A DNA stretch of 64,000 nt from Lachnospiraceae bacterium (lineage in GTDB: Bacteria > Bacillota > Clostridia > Lachnospirales > Lachnospiraceae). Within the stretch, counting starts at the first letter, position 1; each line of letters opens with the position of its first letter. The DNA lies in contig JAAWCJ010000030.1 in assembly GCA_022793195.1 (NCBI GenBank), forward strand, positions 34,207 through 98,206, given 5' to 3'. A program made the translations under genes and the position numbers. Below, piece by piece: positions 55,222-64,000 of the stretch. A model generated the notes under the pieces. The model was not told the DNA's origin. It was given only the letters and a program-made list of their open reading frames with translations, and ran no database searches.

Positions 55222-56244
55222 TTACTCAAGGTTCCCGGAATTTTTATGGATTTCAAGCCACTTGTCCACATTTTCTGCTGTGATCAGTTCCGTATCGACC
55301 ACCACATCTTCCTGTGTTCCGCCTTCCAGGGTCTGAATCGCCATATTGAGGGCCGCCTTTGCCTGTTCCGGCGCGTTCTGTGCCACAGAGCAGGTGGTCA
55401 GTCCCGATTTCACGGCTTCGCAGCCTTCGGGAAGCCCGTCGATGCCGCCCAGGAAACTGAACTCCTCCAGACGCTTGGCGTTTTCAATGGCTTTTACCGC
55501 ACCTAAAAGCATCACATCATCGTGGGACAGTACTCCGTCGATTTTGTCATAGGCCGTCAACCAGTCGTCCATGTAGTTCATGGCCTTATCTCTTTCCCAG
55601 TTGGCATTCTGTACCACTAAAATATTGATGTCGTCCCGTTTCGCCAACGCTTCTTCGATTCCTGCCGTCCTCTCAACCACTGCCGTCAACCCTGCCTGAC
55701 CTTCAATCAGCACCACATTGGCATTTTCAGGAAGGACTTCTGCTGCCTTTTCTCCCAATAGCCGTCCCATATCTCTCTCACTGGAAAGAATGGAGGTACT
55801 GTTTCCATCATCCACCTTTTCGCTAAGGGTAATGACGATAATTCCCTGCTCATATGCCTGTTTGATGGTGGGAATCAAAGACTCAATGTCATTGGGCTGG
55901 ACAAAGATCACATCCACACCTTTGGAAATAAAGGTTTCCATACCGGAAATCAGCTTTGCATTGTCCCCTGCTCCGTCAATCACTTCCACATCAAATCTGT
56001 CACTGAATTCTCCCTCACACGCAGCCACCAGCTCATTGGCCTGCCATGCCGTAAACTGGTCTGTCTGGTTTTTCGCCACCAGCCCGGCTTTATACTTTTT
56101 CGCTCCGCCATCTTCCTTAGCTGCCGCTGTTTCTTTCGCTTTTGTTTCCTGTGCCTTCGTCTCTTTTGCTTCTTTGCCTCCTCCACAGGCCGCCAGTGAA
56201 AACATCATAACTGCTGCCAACAATACTGCCAATACCTTCTTCAT
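55222..56244 (-). CDS. Sugar ABC transporter substrate-binding lipoprotein
   Basis: Lipobox FSLAACGGG; GVDVIFVQPNDIESLIPTIKQAYEQGIIVITLSEKV. Confidence 0.9.
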   Translation of the reverse strand: MKKVLAVLLAAVMMFSLAACGGGKEAKETKAQETKAKETAAAKEDGGAKKYKAGLVAKNQTDQFTAWQANELVAACEGEFSDRFDVEVIDGAGDNAKLISGMETFISKGVDVIFVQPNDIESLIPTIKQAYEQGIIVITLSEKVDDGNSTSILSSERDMGRLLGEKAAEVLPENANVVLIEGQAGLTAVVERTAGIEEALAKRDDINILVVQNANWERDKAMNYMDDWLTAYDKIDGVLSHDDVMLLGAVKAIENAKRLEEFSFLGGIDGLPEGCEAVKSGLTTCSVAQNAPEQAKAALNMAIQTLEGGTQEDVVVDTELITAENVDKWLEIHKNSGNLE

Positions 56245-56264
56245 ACACGTTCCATCCTTTCTTT

Positions 56265-57206
56265 TTATTCTTTTCTCTTTGCCATATCAATACCGACAGC
56301 CAGCATAATCACGATTCCTTTTACAATGGACTGCCAGTAGGACTGCACATTCATCAGGTTCATCATGTTGTTTAACAGGGCAATGATCAGACAGCCGATC
56401 ACGGTTCCTCCCATGGAACCGATTCCGCCGGAAAAAGACGTGCCGCCAATGATTGCGCCGATAATTGCATCGAACTCATAATTCAGGCCAACCGAAGGTA
56501 AACCGCTGTTGATTCTGGAACATAAAACTACCCCTGCAAACCCGGAAAATCCTCCCAAAATCAAATAGGCTGTCAGCTTAATCCGCTTCGTATTGATACC
56601 GGAGGCTATAGCCGCATATTCATTGCCGCCCACCGCATATAGATATCTTCCAAATTTTGTATGTTTTAAGATCACATAGCTGACCACCGTGATAACCACC
56701 ATAAAAACAATGGGTGCCTTGATGCCCAGGATGCTTCCCTGTCCGAAAAATGCGAAATCACCGATGTTATAAATGGTTTTTCCATCCGTATACACATAGG
56801 CGGCGCCTCTGGCAATATTCATAACCGCCAGCGTTGCAATAAACGGAGGGATACGGAACCTGGATACGGCGATTCCATTGACCAGGCCGCACAAGACGCC
56901 CAGCAAAATGGAGACTATCATACCGACGAAGGCATTTCCCGTCTGGATGGTCACGCCGATTCCCACGCATCCGGCCACCGCCATAACGGCGCCCGGCGAC
57001 AGGTCCGTCATCCCTGCAATGATCACCATGGTTTCCCCACAGGCAATGATCAAAATCGGGCTGACCTGCACCAGAATATTAATCAAGTTGCTAAGCTTGA
57101 TAAAATTTTCCGACATAAAGATTGATGCCACAAACATGACCAGAAACACCACATAAATGGCGTATTTTCCCAAAATACTTTTGATATTTATCTGTTTTTC
57201 TTTCAT
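56265..57206 (-). CDS. Sugar ABC transporter permease (RbsC-like)
   Basis: IACGETMVIIAGMTDLSPGAVMAVAG; GAIIGGTSFSGGIGSMGGTVIG. Confidence 0.9.
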   Translation of the reverse strand: MKEKQINIKSILGKYAIYVVFLVMFVASIFMSENFIKLSNLINILVQVSPILIIACGETMVIIAGMTDLSPGAVMAVAGCVGIGVTIQTGNAFVGMIVSILLGVLCGLVNGIAVSRFRIPPFIATLAVMNIARGAAYVYTDGKTIYNIGDFAFFGQGSILGIKAPIVFMVVITVVSYVILKHTKFGRYLYAVGGNEYAAIASGINTKRIKLTAYLILGGFSGFAGVVLCSRINSGLPSVGLNYEFDAIIGAIIGGTSFSGGIGSMGGTVIGCLIIALLNNMMNLMNVQSYWQSIVKGIVIMLAVGIDMAKRKE

Positions 57207-57211
57207 CCTAC

Positions 57212-58747
57212 CTATCCCTCCTGATGATTTGCCGTGGCATAGCTCATGATTTTCACCTGGGTGGCTTCTTCTCTGGAAAGTTCCCCTGTGATCTTTCCTT
57301 CACTCATCACATAAATCCTGTCCGACATACCCAAAAGCTCCGGTAAATCTGAAGATATCATGATGATCGACATGCCTTCTGCCGCAAATTCGCACATCTG
57401 CCTGTAGATTTCATATTTCGCCCCCACATCGATGCCGCGGGTCGGCTCATCCAAGATAAATACCTTCGGGTTTGCCGCAATCCATTTTCCAATGACGATT
57501 TTCTGCTGGTTCCCTCCTGAGAGGGAGGCCGCCGCCGTGTCCAGCCCCGGCGTTTTAATATTCAGTTTTTTCACCATCTCCATGGCTGTCTTTTTCTCCG
57601 CCCGGTGGTTTAAAAAAGGAGTTTTGCTGAAGCGGTCATAGTTGGGCAAAGAAAGATTTTCCTGTACACTCCGTTTCGTCACCAGCCCGAATTTCCTTCT
57701 GTCCTCGGAGACCATCATGATTCCTTGTTCTACGGCATCGGCAGGTTTTTTGATGGAAATTTTCTTCCCTTCCATATAAATTTCCCCGGACTCCAAGGCA
57801 TCCATTCCGAAAACCGCTCTGGCCGTCTCTGTCCTCCCGGCTCCCACCAGCCCGGCAAACCCCAGGATTTCTCCTTTTTTTACATAAAAGCTTACATCTT
57901 TCACCTTTTCATTCTGGAGGTGTTCCGCCCGGAGCACTTCCTCCCCGATCTGCACTTTTACTTTCGGATAGGTGTTTTCAATGGCCCGGCCCACCATCTC
58001 GGCAATGATTTCATTTCTCGTGATCTCATTGACTTCGGCCGTACGTATCACCTGGCCGTCCCTCATAATCGTAAGGCGGTCGCAGATCTCATCCAGTTCC
58101 TCAAGGCGGTGTGAGATGTAAATGATCGTAGCCCCCTGGGCCTTGAGCTCCCGGATCTTCGCAAACAGCCGCTCCGTCTCCGATTCACTGAGAGATGAAG
58201 TGGGTTCATCCATCACAATGATTTTTGAGTTGAAGTACACAGTCTTGATGATTTCGATCATCTGCTGCTCCCCTACGGACATTTCCTTCATCTTCAGTTG
58301 GGGACTGTAGGAAAGTCCCTGTTTTTTAAGGAATTCCCCGGCCATTTTATTGAGGGCTTTGTGATCAATGAGTCCCAGCCTGTTTTTTGGCTCCTTCCCA
58401 AGGAAAATGTTTTCGGCAATGGTGAGCTCCCCCACCACGTTCAGCTCCTGGTGTACCATTCCGATTCCAAGGTGCCCTGCATGGATGGAATCCTTAATCT
58501 GGATTTCTTTTCCTTCCAGATACAGCTTCCCGCTGTCGGCATGGTACAGCCCGTTTAAAATTTTCATCAGGGTGGATTTGCCAGCCCCGTTTTCCCCCAC
58601 CAGTGCATGCACTGTCCCCTTTTCCACAGAAAAGGAAACATGGTCCAATGCTTTCACGCCTGGAAAGGATTTTGTGATTTCAGAAAATTCCAGTATAACC
58701 TCCTGTTCTCCTCTGTTTCCTTTCGTCATTCTTTCCCTCCTCACCAT
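57212..58747 (-). CDS. Sugar ABC transporter ATP-binding protein (RbsA-like)
   Basis: VGENGAGKSTLMKILNGLY; LSGGNQQKIVIGKWIAANPKVFILDEPTRGIDVGAKYEIY. Confidence 0.93.
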   Translation of the reverse strand: MVRRERMTKGNRGEQEVILEFSEITKSFPGVKALDHVSFSVEKGTVHALVGENGAGKSTLMKILNGLYHADSGKLYLEGKEIQIKDSIHAGHLGIGMVHQELNVVGELTIAENIFLGKEPKNRLGLIDHKALNKMAGEFLKKQGLSYSPQLKMKEMSVGEQQMIEIIKTVYFNSKIIVMDEPTSSLSESETERLFAKIRELKAQGATIIYISHRLEELDEICDRLTIMRDGQVIRTAEVNEITRNEIIAEMVGRAIENTYPKVKVQIGEEVLRAEHLQNEKVKDVSFYVKKGEILGFAGLVGAGRTETARAVFGMDALESGEIYMEGKKISIKKPADAVEQGIMMVSEDRRKFGLVTKRSVQENLSLPNYDRFSKTPFLNHRAEKKTAMEMVKKLNIKTPGLDTAAASLSGGNQQKIVIGKWIAANPKVFILDEPTRGIDVGAKYEIYRQMCEFAAEGMSIIMISSDLPELLGMSDRIYVMSEGKITGELSREEATQVKIMSYATANHQEG

Positions 58748-58961
58748 AAAACTGTTTTATCCTGCCGGAATTTTTTCTATTCTCTGCATTTTTTGCTATT
58801 CGGAAATTCCGTCTCCCTATAATTTATTTATTCATTTAATTAATTAATATCAGATCGCATTGATTTTGTCAAGAGTTTTCCTTGTTTTTTCTAAAAAATC
58901 TCTTTTCATTTCTCTTATTATGGCTTATAATATCTTTATTTGATAAAAAAATATTTGGGAA

Positions 58962-60182
58962 ATGGAGATTATTATGCCCCACGGTTACAACAGCAGTACC
59001 ATACAAAGAATTAACCTGAAGCTTATTTTTAATTTAATCCGAAAACAGCAAGCCCATACAAGAGTGGAACTGGCAAAAAAAACCGGCCTCAGTGCCGCCA
59101 CTGTCTCCAATATTGTAAACAGCCTCATCCACATCGGCCTTCTCTATGAATATCCCATGGCCACAAACGGCGTCGGCCGCCGTTCCATCGGGTTAAAGAT
59201 CAATTATGACCGTTTCCACATTATCCATCTCAGGATTACCGTCTCCAGCATTTTTCTGGGACGTTATAATCTGCAGGAGGTTCAGCAGAAATATAAGGTC
59301 ATCTCTTATACGGATTCCACAAGCCGTCATGATTTGCTACGGGAATTAAAAGATGCCGTCGGGCAGGAGCTTTCGTCCCGGCTGGAGCCGCCGATTCTGG
59401 GCATCGGGATCTCCCTTCCCGAGCCTTATGACAAAGGAAGTAGTTTTGATTTGATCGGAGAGTTGGTAAATTGGGAAGGTATCGATATTTGCCATGAGAT
59501 ACAGACGGAATTCCACATTCCGGTTTATGCAGAAAACGACGCCAATATCGGCGCCCTCTATGAGTGGTGGAAAGACAGTTCCATCACGGACAAAGACACC
59601 CTGGTCTATATCACAACTGCTGAAGGAACCGGAGCCGGTATCGTCTCTGCCGGCATGCTGCTTCGCGGCCGCCAGGGCGTGGCAGGGGAGATCGGCCACA
59701 TGTCCGTGGATTTTAACGGCCCCCTTTGTAAATGTGGAAACCGGGGCTGCCTGGAGCTCTATACTTCCACCCTGGTAATGACAAAGAAAGCCAGGGAAGA
59801 GGCCGCAAAAGGCGCGGACACCTGCCTCTCCCCCGACTGTTCAAAGAAGGAATTCTTCCGGGCTGTATTGGATGGCGACCCTTTAGCCCGTTCCATTTTT
59901 GACTCCGCCATGCAGTATATGGGCACCGGTATTATCAATATTATTTATCTTTACAATCCCAGCATCATCGTATTTGGCGATGAAATGGTTTCTTATGGCG
60001 TCGGGGACCTGCTTTTAACTCTGGTCCGCCGGTTTGTGGCCGAGCGGGTGACTCCGCAGATTTCCGAAAAAGTCACCATGCGCCTCAGCACCGTAAATCA
60101 TGATCCCGCCTTCCTTGGCGCCGGGGTCCTGGTCCTCAATAATATCAGCGATATTCTGTTTGACCAGAATTTGTTTTTATAG
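58962..60182 (+). CDS. ROK family transcriptional regulator
   Basis: N-terminal MarR-like HTH (TRVELAKKTGLSAATVSNIVNSLIHIGLLYE); ROK signature GEIGHMSVDFNGPLCKCGNRGCLELYTS. Confidence 0.93.
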   Translation: MEIIMPHGYNSSTIQRINLKLIFNLIRKQQAHTRVELAKKTGLSAATVSNIVNSLIHIGLLYEYPMATNGVGRRSIGLKINYDRFHIIHLRITVSSIFLGRYNLQEVQQKYKVISYTDSTSRHDLLRELKDAVGQELSSRLEPPILGIGISLPEPYDKGSSFDLIGELVNWEGIDICHEIQTEFHIPVYAENDANIGALYEWWKDSSITDKDTLVYITTAEGTGAGIVSAGMLLRGRQGVAGEIGHMSVDFNGPLCKCGNRGCLELYTSTLVMTKKAREEAAKGADTCLSPDCSKKEFFRAVLDGDPLARSIFDSAMQYMGTGIINIIYLYNPSIIVFGDEMVSYGVGDLLLTLVRRFVAERVTPQISEKVTMRLSTVNHDPAFLGAGVLVLNNISDILFDQNLFL

Positions 60183-60271
60183 AATTGGTTATTTTTTATA
60201 TTTTTTTCTTTTTTCGTAGGTTTTTTTGTTTATTTTGCTACAAAGCCTTGCTTTTCTTGTCAAAAACCGTT

Positions 60272-60310
60272 ATGGTATAAGTGTATCTCGCAGAAATACA
60301 TTTATACCAT
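60272..60310. promoter_or_regulatory. Inverted repeat upstream of the serine transporter/dehydratase genes
   Basis: ATGGTATAAGTGTAT-N9-ATACATTTATACCAT, one mismatch in 15-bp arms. Confidence 0.7.
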
Positions 60311-60342
60311 TTTTGTTTTTATGTCACGGAGGGGAATGTATC

Positions 60343-61545
60343 ATGAAAAAGAAAAAACTGGGCCTTGTGCCAAAACTCATCATTGCCATTATTCTCGGTA
60401 TTTTATTTGGATCTTTCCTGCCGGAAAGTATCTGCCGCGTCGTCGTCACCGCTTCCGGTTTGTTCAGTACCTTTTTAAAATTCGTGATTCCGTTAATGAT
60501 TGTCGCTTACGTGACCATGGGTATCGCAGATTTAAGCCAGGGAGCCGGGAAGCTTCTGCTGATCACCGTCTGTCTCGCCTATGGTTCCACACTGATTGCC
60601 GGAACCTGCTCCTATCTGGTGGCCAGCGGGTTGTTCCCCAGTTTTATGAGCCCGGAAGCCATGGAGCAGATTGCCGCGACCGCGGATAATTCCCTGGCGA
60701 CGTATTTCAGTATTAACCTTGCTCCCATTCTGGACACTCTGTCGGCCGTAGCCCTCGCGTTCGTCCTGGGACTGTGCCTGTCCACCATGAGAGGGAAAAA
60801 GGAAATCGGCAACAGCCTCTACAACGGCATGAAAGATTTCTCCAGTATTATTGATAAAGTGCTTCACACCGTTATTATTCCGCTGCTGCCGCTCTATATC
60901 TGCGGAACCTTCACGGATATGACTAAATCCGGCAAAACTTTTGCGATTTTAAGTATTCTGTGGAAAGTATTCCTGGTGGTCATCATCATGCATCTGGTTT
61001 ATATCGTGATTCAGTTTATCGTAGCCGGAACCATCAGCAAGAAAAATCCTCTCACCCTCATCAAAAACCAGATTCCCGGTTATACTACGGCATTGGGGAC
61101 CCAGTCTTCCGCAGCCACCATCCCGGTCAACCTGGAATGTGCAAAAAACGACGGAATCACAGAGCAGATCCGCAATTTCGTGGTGCCTCTTTGCGCCAAT
61201 ATCCATATGGCAGGTTCCATGATCACAATCACAGCTTGTGCAACAGCTGTCTGTCTCATGAATCAGCTTCCCATCAGTATTACTACGGTAATTCCGTTTA
61301 TCATGACTCTGGGCATCGCCATGGTGGCTTCTCCCGGAGCTCCCGGCGGCTCCATCATGACGGCTTTACCGTTCCTGTACATGATTTTCGGCGCGGAAGC
61401 AGGCAATCCCGACGGCCCCATCTGCGCCATCATGGTGGCTCTCTACATTACCCAGGATTCCTTCGGAACCGCATGTAATGTATCTGGTGACAATGCTATC
61501 GGCGTCATTGTAAACACAATTTACGAAAAATGGATTAAAAAATAA
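60343..61545 (+). CDS. Dicarboxylate/amino acid:cation symporter (DAACS family), possible serine uptake
   Basis: Multi-TM; TALGTQSSAATIPVNLECAKNDGI; followed by serine dehydratase genes. Confidence 0.88.
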   Translation: MKKKKLGLVPKLIIAIILGILFGSFLPESICRVVVTASGLFSTFLKFVIPLMIVAYVTMGIADLSQGAGKLLLITVCLAYGSTLIAGTCSYLVASGLFPSFMSPEAMEQIAATADNSLATYFSINLAPILDTLSAVALAFVLGLCLSTMRGKKEIGNSLYNGMKDFSSIIDKVLHTVIIPLLPLYICGTFTDMTKSGKTFAILSILWKVFLVVIIMHLVYIVIQFIVAGTISKKNPLTLIKNQIPGYTTALGTQSSAATIPVNLECAKNDGITEQIRNFVVPLCANIHMAGSMITITACATAVCLMNQLPISITTVIPFIMTLGIAMVASPGAPGGSIMTALPFLYMIFGAEAGNPDGPICAIMVALYITQDSFGTACNVSGDNAIGVIVNTIYEKWIKK

Positions 61546-61562
61546 AAACAGGGGATGGTTCT

Positions 61563-62222
61563 ATGAATGTATTTGACATTATCGGTCCGATTATGATCGG
61601 GCCTTCCAGCTCCCATACGGCAGGGGCGGTACGCCTGGGCCGCGTGGCATGGAAAATACTGGAGGAAAAACCGGTGCAGGCAGATATCAGTTTGTCCGGC
61701 TCCTTCGCCCAGACCTATAAGGGACACGGCACAGATAAGGCCCTGATTGCCGGCATTATGGGAATGCACTCCGACGACGAACGGATCCGCCGCTCGTTGG
61801 CCCTTGCCGACCAGGAGGGACTTGTCTACTCTTTTACAGCCCAGGATATCCAGGACGCCCATCCCAACACGGCCAGAATCCACTTAAAAGGGGAAAACGG
61901 CGCTGAATGTACGGTCCAGGGGGCCAGTATCGGAGGCGGAAATATCCTGGTATCGGAGATCAATGGAATGGAAGTCTCCTTCACCGGGCAGTACAACACC
62001 TTGATGGTGCTCCATTATGACAAACCGGGCACCATCGCGGCAGTGACAAATTTCATGGCTTATTCAGGGACAAATATCGGAAACTTCCGCCTCTCCCGCC
62101 CCAAAAAGGGCGGGGAGGCAGTCATGACCATAGAAGTGGACGGAGGCGTGGAAGAAAGCTTGATCCAGAGCCTGCGCATCCTTCCCAACGTCATCAATGT
62201 CATCCTGATTCGCGCCATTTGA
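61563..62222 (+). CDS. sdaAB: L-serine dehydratase, iron-sulfur-dependent, beta subunit
   Basis: IIGPIMIGPSSSHTAGAVRLG; ACT-like GTIAAVTNFMAYSGTNIGNFRLSRPKKGGEAVMTIEVDG. Confidence 0.94.
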   Translation: MNVFDIIGPIMIGPSSSHTAGAVRLGRVAWKILEEKPVQADISLSGSFAQTYKGHGTDKALIAGIMGMHSDDERIRRSLALADQEGLVYSFTAQDIQDAHPNTARIHLKGENGAECTVQGASIGGGNILVSEINGMEVSFTGQYNTLMVLHYDKPGTIAAVTNFMAYSGTNIGNFRLSRPKKGGEAVMTIEVDGGVEESLIQSLRILPNVINVILIRAI

Positions 62223-62282
62223 CAGAATTTTGCAGCGCGAAACTCCACGCTGCAAAAGAGGGGCAGGAAAGGAGCAGTATCC

Positions 62283-63161
62283 ATGTTGGATTATGATTCC
62301 ATTGCGGCAATCTGCGAAGCCGCCGAAGAAAAACAAACAACCATATCCGTCCTGGCGTTATCTGACCAGGCTGAGCAGATGGAAATACCGGAAGAAAAAT
62401 TATACGAACGTATGAAGAAAAGCCTGCATGTGATGCAGGAAGCTGTAAAGGAAGGAAAAAATCCAGATCTCCGCTCCACCTCCGGCCTCACCGGGGGCGA
62501 TGCGGCAAAGGTAGAAACCTATGCCGAAACCGGCGGTATCTCAGGGAAATTTCTGAATCATGCCATGGCCAGGGCCATAGCCGTATCGGAATACAATGCC
62601 GCCATGGGAAAGATCGTAGCTTCTCCGACGGCCGGTTCCTGCGGCATCTTGCCGGGTACTGTCGTGTCCATGCTGGAGGAAGGCCGCTGTGATGAACATG
62701 CTGCCGTTATGGCGCTTTTCACCGCCGGGGCCATCGGAATGGTGATCGCCAAAAAGGCTTCCATCGCAGGGGCCCAGGGCGGATGCCAGGCGGAATGTGG
62801 TTCCGCCTCTGCCATGGCTGCCGCAGCCTTGGTGGAACTGGCAGGAGGGACACCCACCCAGGCTGCCCACGCCTGTGCCATGGCCATTAAAAACCAGTTG
62901 GGATTAGTCTGCGATCCGGTGGCAGGGCTGGTGGAAATCCCGTGTATTAAACGGAACGTATCTGGAATCGCCATCGCATTTACTTCCGCAGACATGGCCT
63001 TCGCCGGTGTGGAAAGTAAGATCCCGGTGGATGAATGTATCCTTGCCATGCGTCAGGTGGGGGACATGCTCCCCTGCACATTAAAGGAAACCTCCCAGGC
63101 CGGGCTGGCCGCCACCCCTACGGGGATCCTGCTAAAAAAACAGGTATTTGGGGAAATGTAA
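62283..63161 (+). CDS. sdaAA: L-serine dehydratase, iron-sulfur-dependent, alpha subunit
   Basis: STSGLTGGDAAKVETYAETGG; PTAGSCGILPGTVVSM; GAQGGCQAECGSASAMAAAALVEL; CDPVAGLVEIPCIKRN. Confidence 0.95.
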   Translation: MLDYDSIAAICEAAEEKQTTISVLALSDQAEQMEIPEEKLYERMKKSLHVMQEAVKEGKNPDLRSTSGLTGGDAAKVETYAETGGISGKFLNHAMARAIAVSEYNAAMGKIVASPTAGSCGILPGTVVSMLEEGRCDEHAAVMALFTAGAIGMVIAKKASIAGAQGGCQAECGSASAMAAAALVELAGGTPTQAAHACAMAIKNQLGLVCDPVAGLVEIPCIKRNVSGIAIAFTSADMAFAGVESKIPVDECILAMRQVGDMLPCTLKETSQAGLAATPTGILLKKQVFGEM

Positions 63162-63303
63162 GGTAAAAATTTCTTGGATTTTTTGTATTTTGGTTTCAGA
63201 TAAATGACAGAAGATTGGATCTTTTTCTAAGCGAGTGTTTTGTAATGAAAAAGAGCCAGTCTTCTTCTTGTTTAAATAAATCATACGGAAATCCGAGACA
63301 TTT

Positions 63304-63570
63304 TTATTTTACTTTTCGGTATTTTGGGTTCCGGCTTTTTGGTTTGTCCGGAACTGTCCGTTCAATCAATCCGCGCTCCAAAGCCGGAGCCAGATAATTT
63401 TTTCGGAATGTGGGTCGGTGGGACAGTCCCAGCGCATCATAATACTCATCCTGCCTGGATTGAATAAGTTCTTCGATAGGCAGCCAGAAAAACAGCTCCT
63501 TCCAACGGCCCAGGAGCAGACTATGCCACATCCTGCCCATGCGTCCATTTCCGTCAGGGAATGGACGCAT
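63304..63570 (-). pseudogene. Fic-family protein remnant (C-terminal part only)
   Basis: RPFPDGNGRMGRMWHSLLLGRWKELFFWLPIEELI matches the Fic core after HPF; the usual His is Arg and no N-terminal half is visible. Confidence 0.75.
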
Positions 63571-63576
63571 GGGCAG
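63533..63576. repeat. 17-bp perfect inverted repeat at the Fic active-site motif
   Basis: CTGCCCATGCGTCCATT-N10-AATGGACGCATGGGCAG. Confidence 0.93.
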
Positions 63577-63620
63577 TTCAAAAAGAAGCTACCCTATAAA
63601 GGGCAGCTCCCTATATCTAT

Positions 63621-64000
63621 TTATTTTTCTTGTGCCATTGAGAATAAAGCCTCTTGTAAAAGTTTAGAGAAATTGATATTATTTTTTTCAGCAAAAGTAT
63701 TCAGCCACGCAGGAATAGTAAGGTTTTTTCTTACTGCCTTTTCACCATACTTTTCTTCATAGGAATCAATGTCCAGTAATAACATATTTACCATACACCC
63801 ACTTTCAGCGGTTATTTCTGAATAATCAGAAGCACATGGTATTTGCTCTCCATCTTCCAGTTCTCCCAATATCCAACCACTAGCCGCGTCAATTCCCATT
63901 TCAATAGCTTGCTCTAAGTTTTTACCTTCTGTTACACAACCGGGCAAGTCCGGAAATTCTACTACGTATCCGCCGCTTTGATCTGTAAAAGGCTTAAATA
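63621..64000 (-). CDS. HicB family antitoxin-like protein, 5' end outside window
   Basis: Extended reading FKPFTDQSGGYVVEFPDLPGCVTEGKNLEQAIEMGIDAASGWI...; C-terminal RKNLTIPAWLNTFAEKNNINFSKLLQEAL. Confidence 0.85.
   Translation of the reverse strand, partial: FKPFTDQSGGYVVEFPDLPGCVTEGKNLEQAIEMGIDAASGWILGELEDGEQIPCASDYSEITAESGCMVNMLLLDIDSYEEKYGEKAVRKNLTIPAWLNTFAEKNNINFSKLLQEALFSMAQEK

Noticed and set aside
58800-58860. ATTTATTTATTCATTTAATTAATTAATATC as a specific ROK operator
   Set aside because: AT-rich divergent promoter sequence; palindromicity is too weak to separate from base composition without other sites.
63621-63947. Complete HicAB toxin-antitoxin module
   Set aside because: Only a HicB-like protein is visible and its 5' end leaves the window; no HicA ORF can be supported here.
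1-64000. CRISPR array, tRNA/rRNA genes, prophage or transposase genes
   Set aside because: No regularly spaced short repeats, no tRNA-like cloverleaf or rRNA signature, and no phage structural, integrase or transposase motifs were recognised by eye.

Overview
The window is a 64 kb stretch of a Firmicutes chromosome, probably Lachnospiraceae/Clostridia judging by gene content. Most of it is ordinary metabolism and transport: shikimate genes (aroE, aroD, aroK), leuCD, thrC, an L-serine dehydratase operon, two sugar-type ABC import operons, clpB, rarA, mntP and a heavy-metal P-type ATPase. No tRNA, rRNA, CRISPR array, prophage or transposase gene was recognised. Main points of interest: (1) a family of long fold-back intergenic repeats (about 195-256 bp at 4454-4705, 43872-44127 and 54033-54227). 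They share a conserved core, carry co-varying stems, and each lies 16-43 bp downstream of a minus-strand gene. A core-less relative at 39694-39826 looks like a deletion across GCAG microhomology. (2) A restriction-modification pair (16772-19659) in which two GATNNNNATC-pattern sites lie just upstream of the methylase gene and the nuclease gene is stop/start-coupled to aroK. (3) An ATGA-coupled AAA ATPase/DUF4276-type pair (48766-50585), a candidate defence system, lying between a two-component system and an ABC exporter. (4) A DnaK/actin-like ATPase, giant protein and TPR-like protein module (20192-25916). (5) An ArsR-AraC fusion regulator beside a split HMA/P-type ATPase. Regulatory elements read directly include a yybP-ykoY-type Mn riboswitch upstream of mntP and a CIRCE element overlapping the clpB promoter. 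All family names come from reading protein motifs and from memory; no database search was run.
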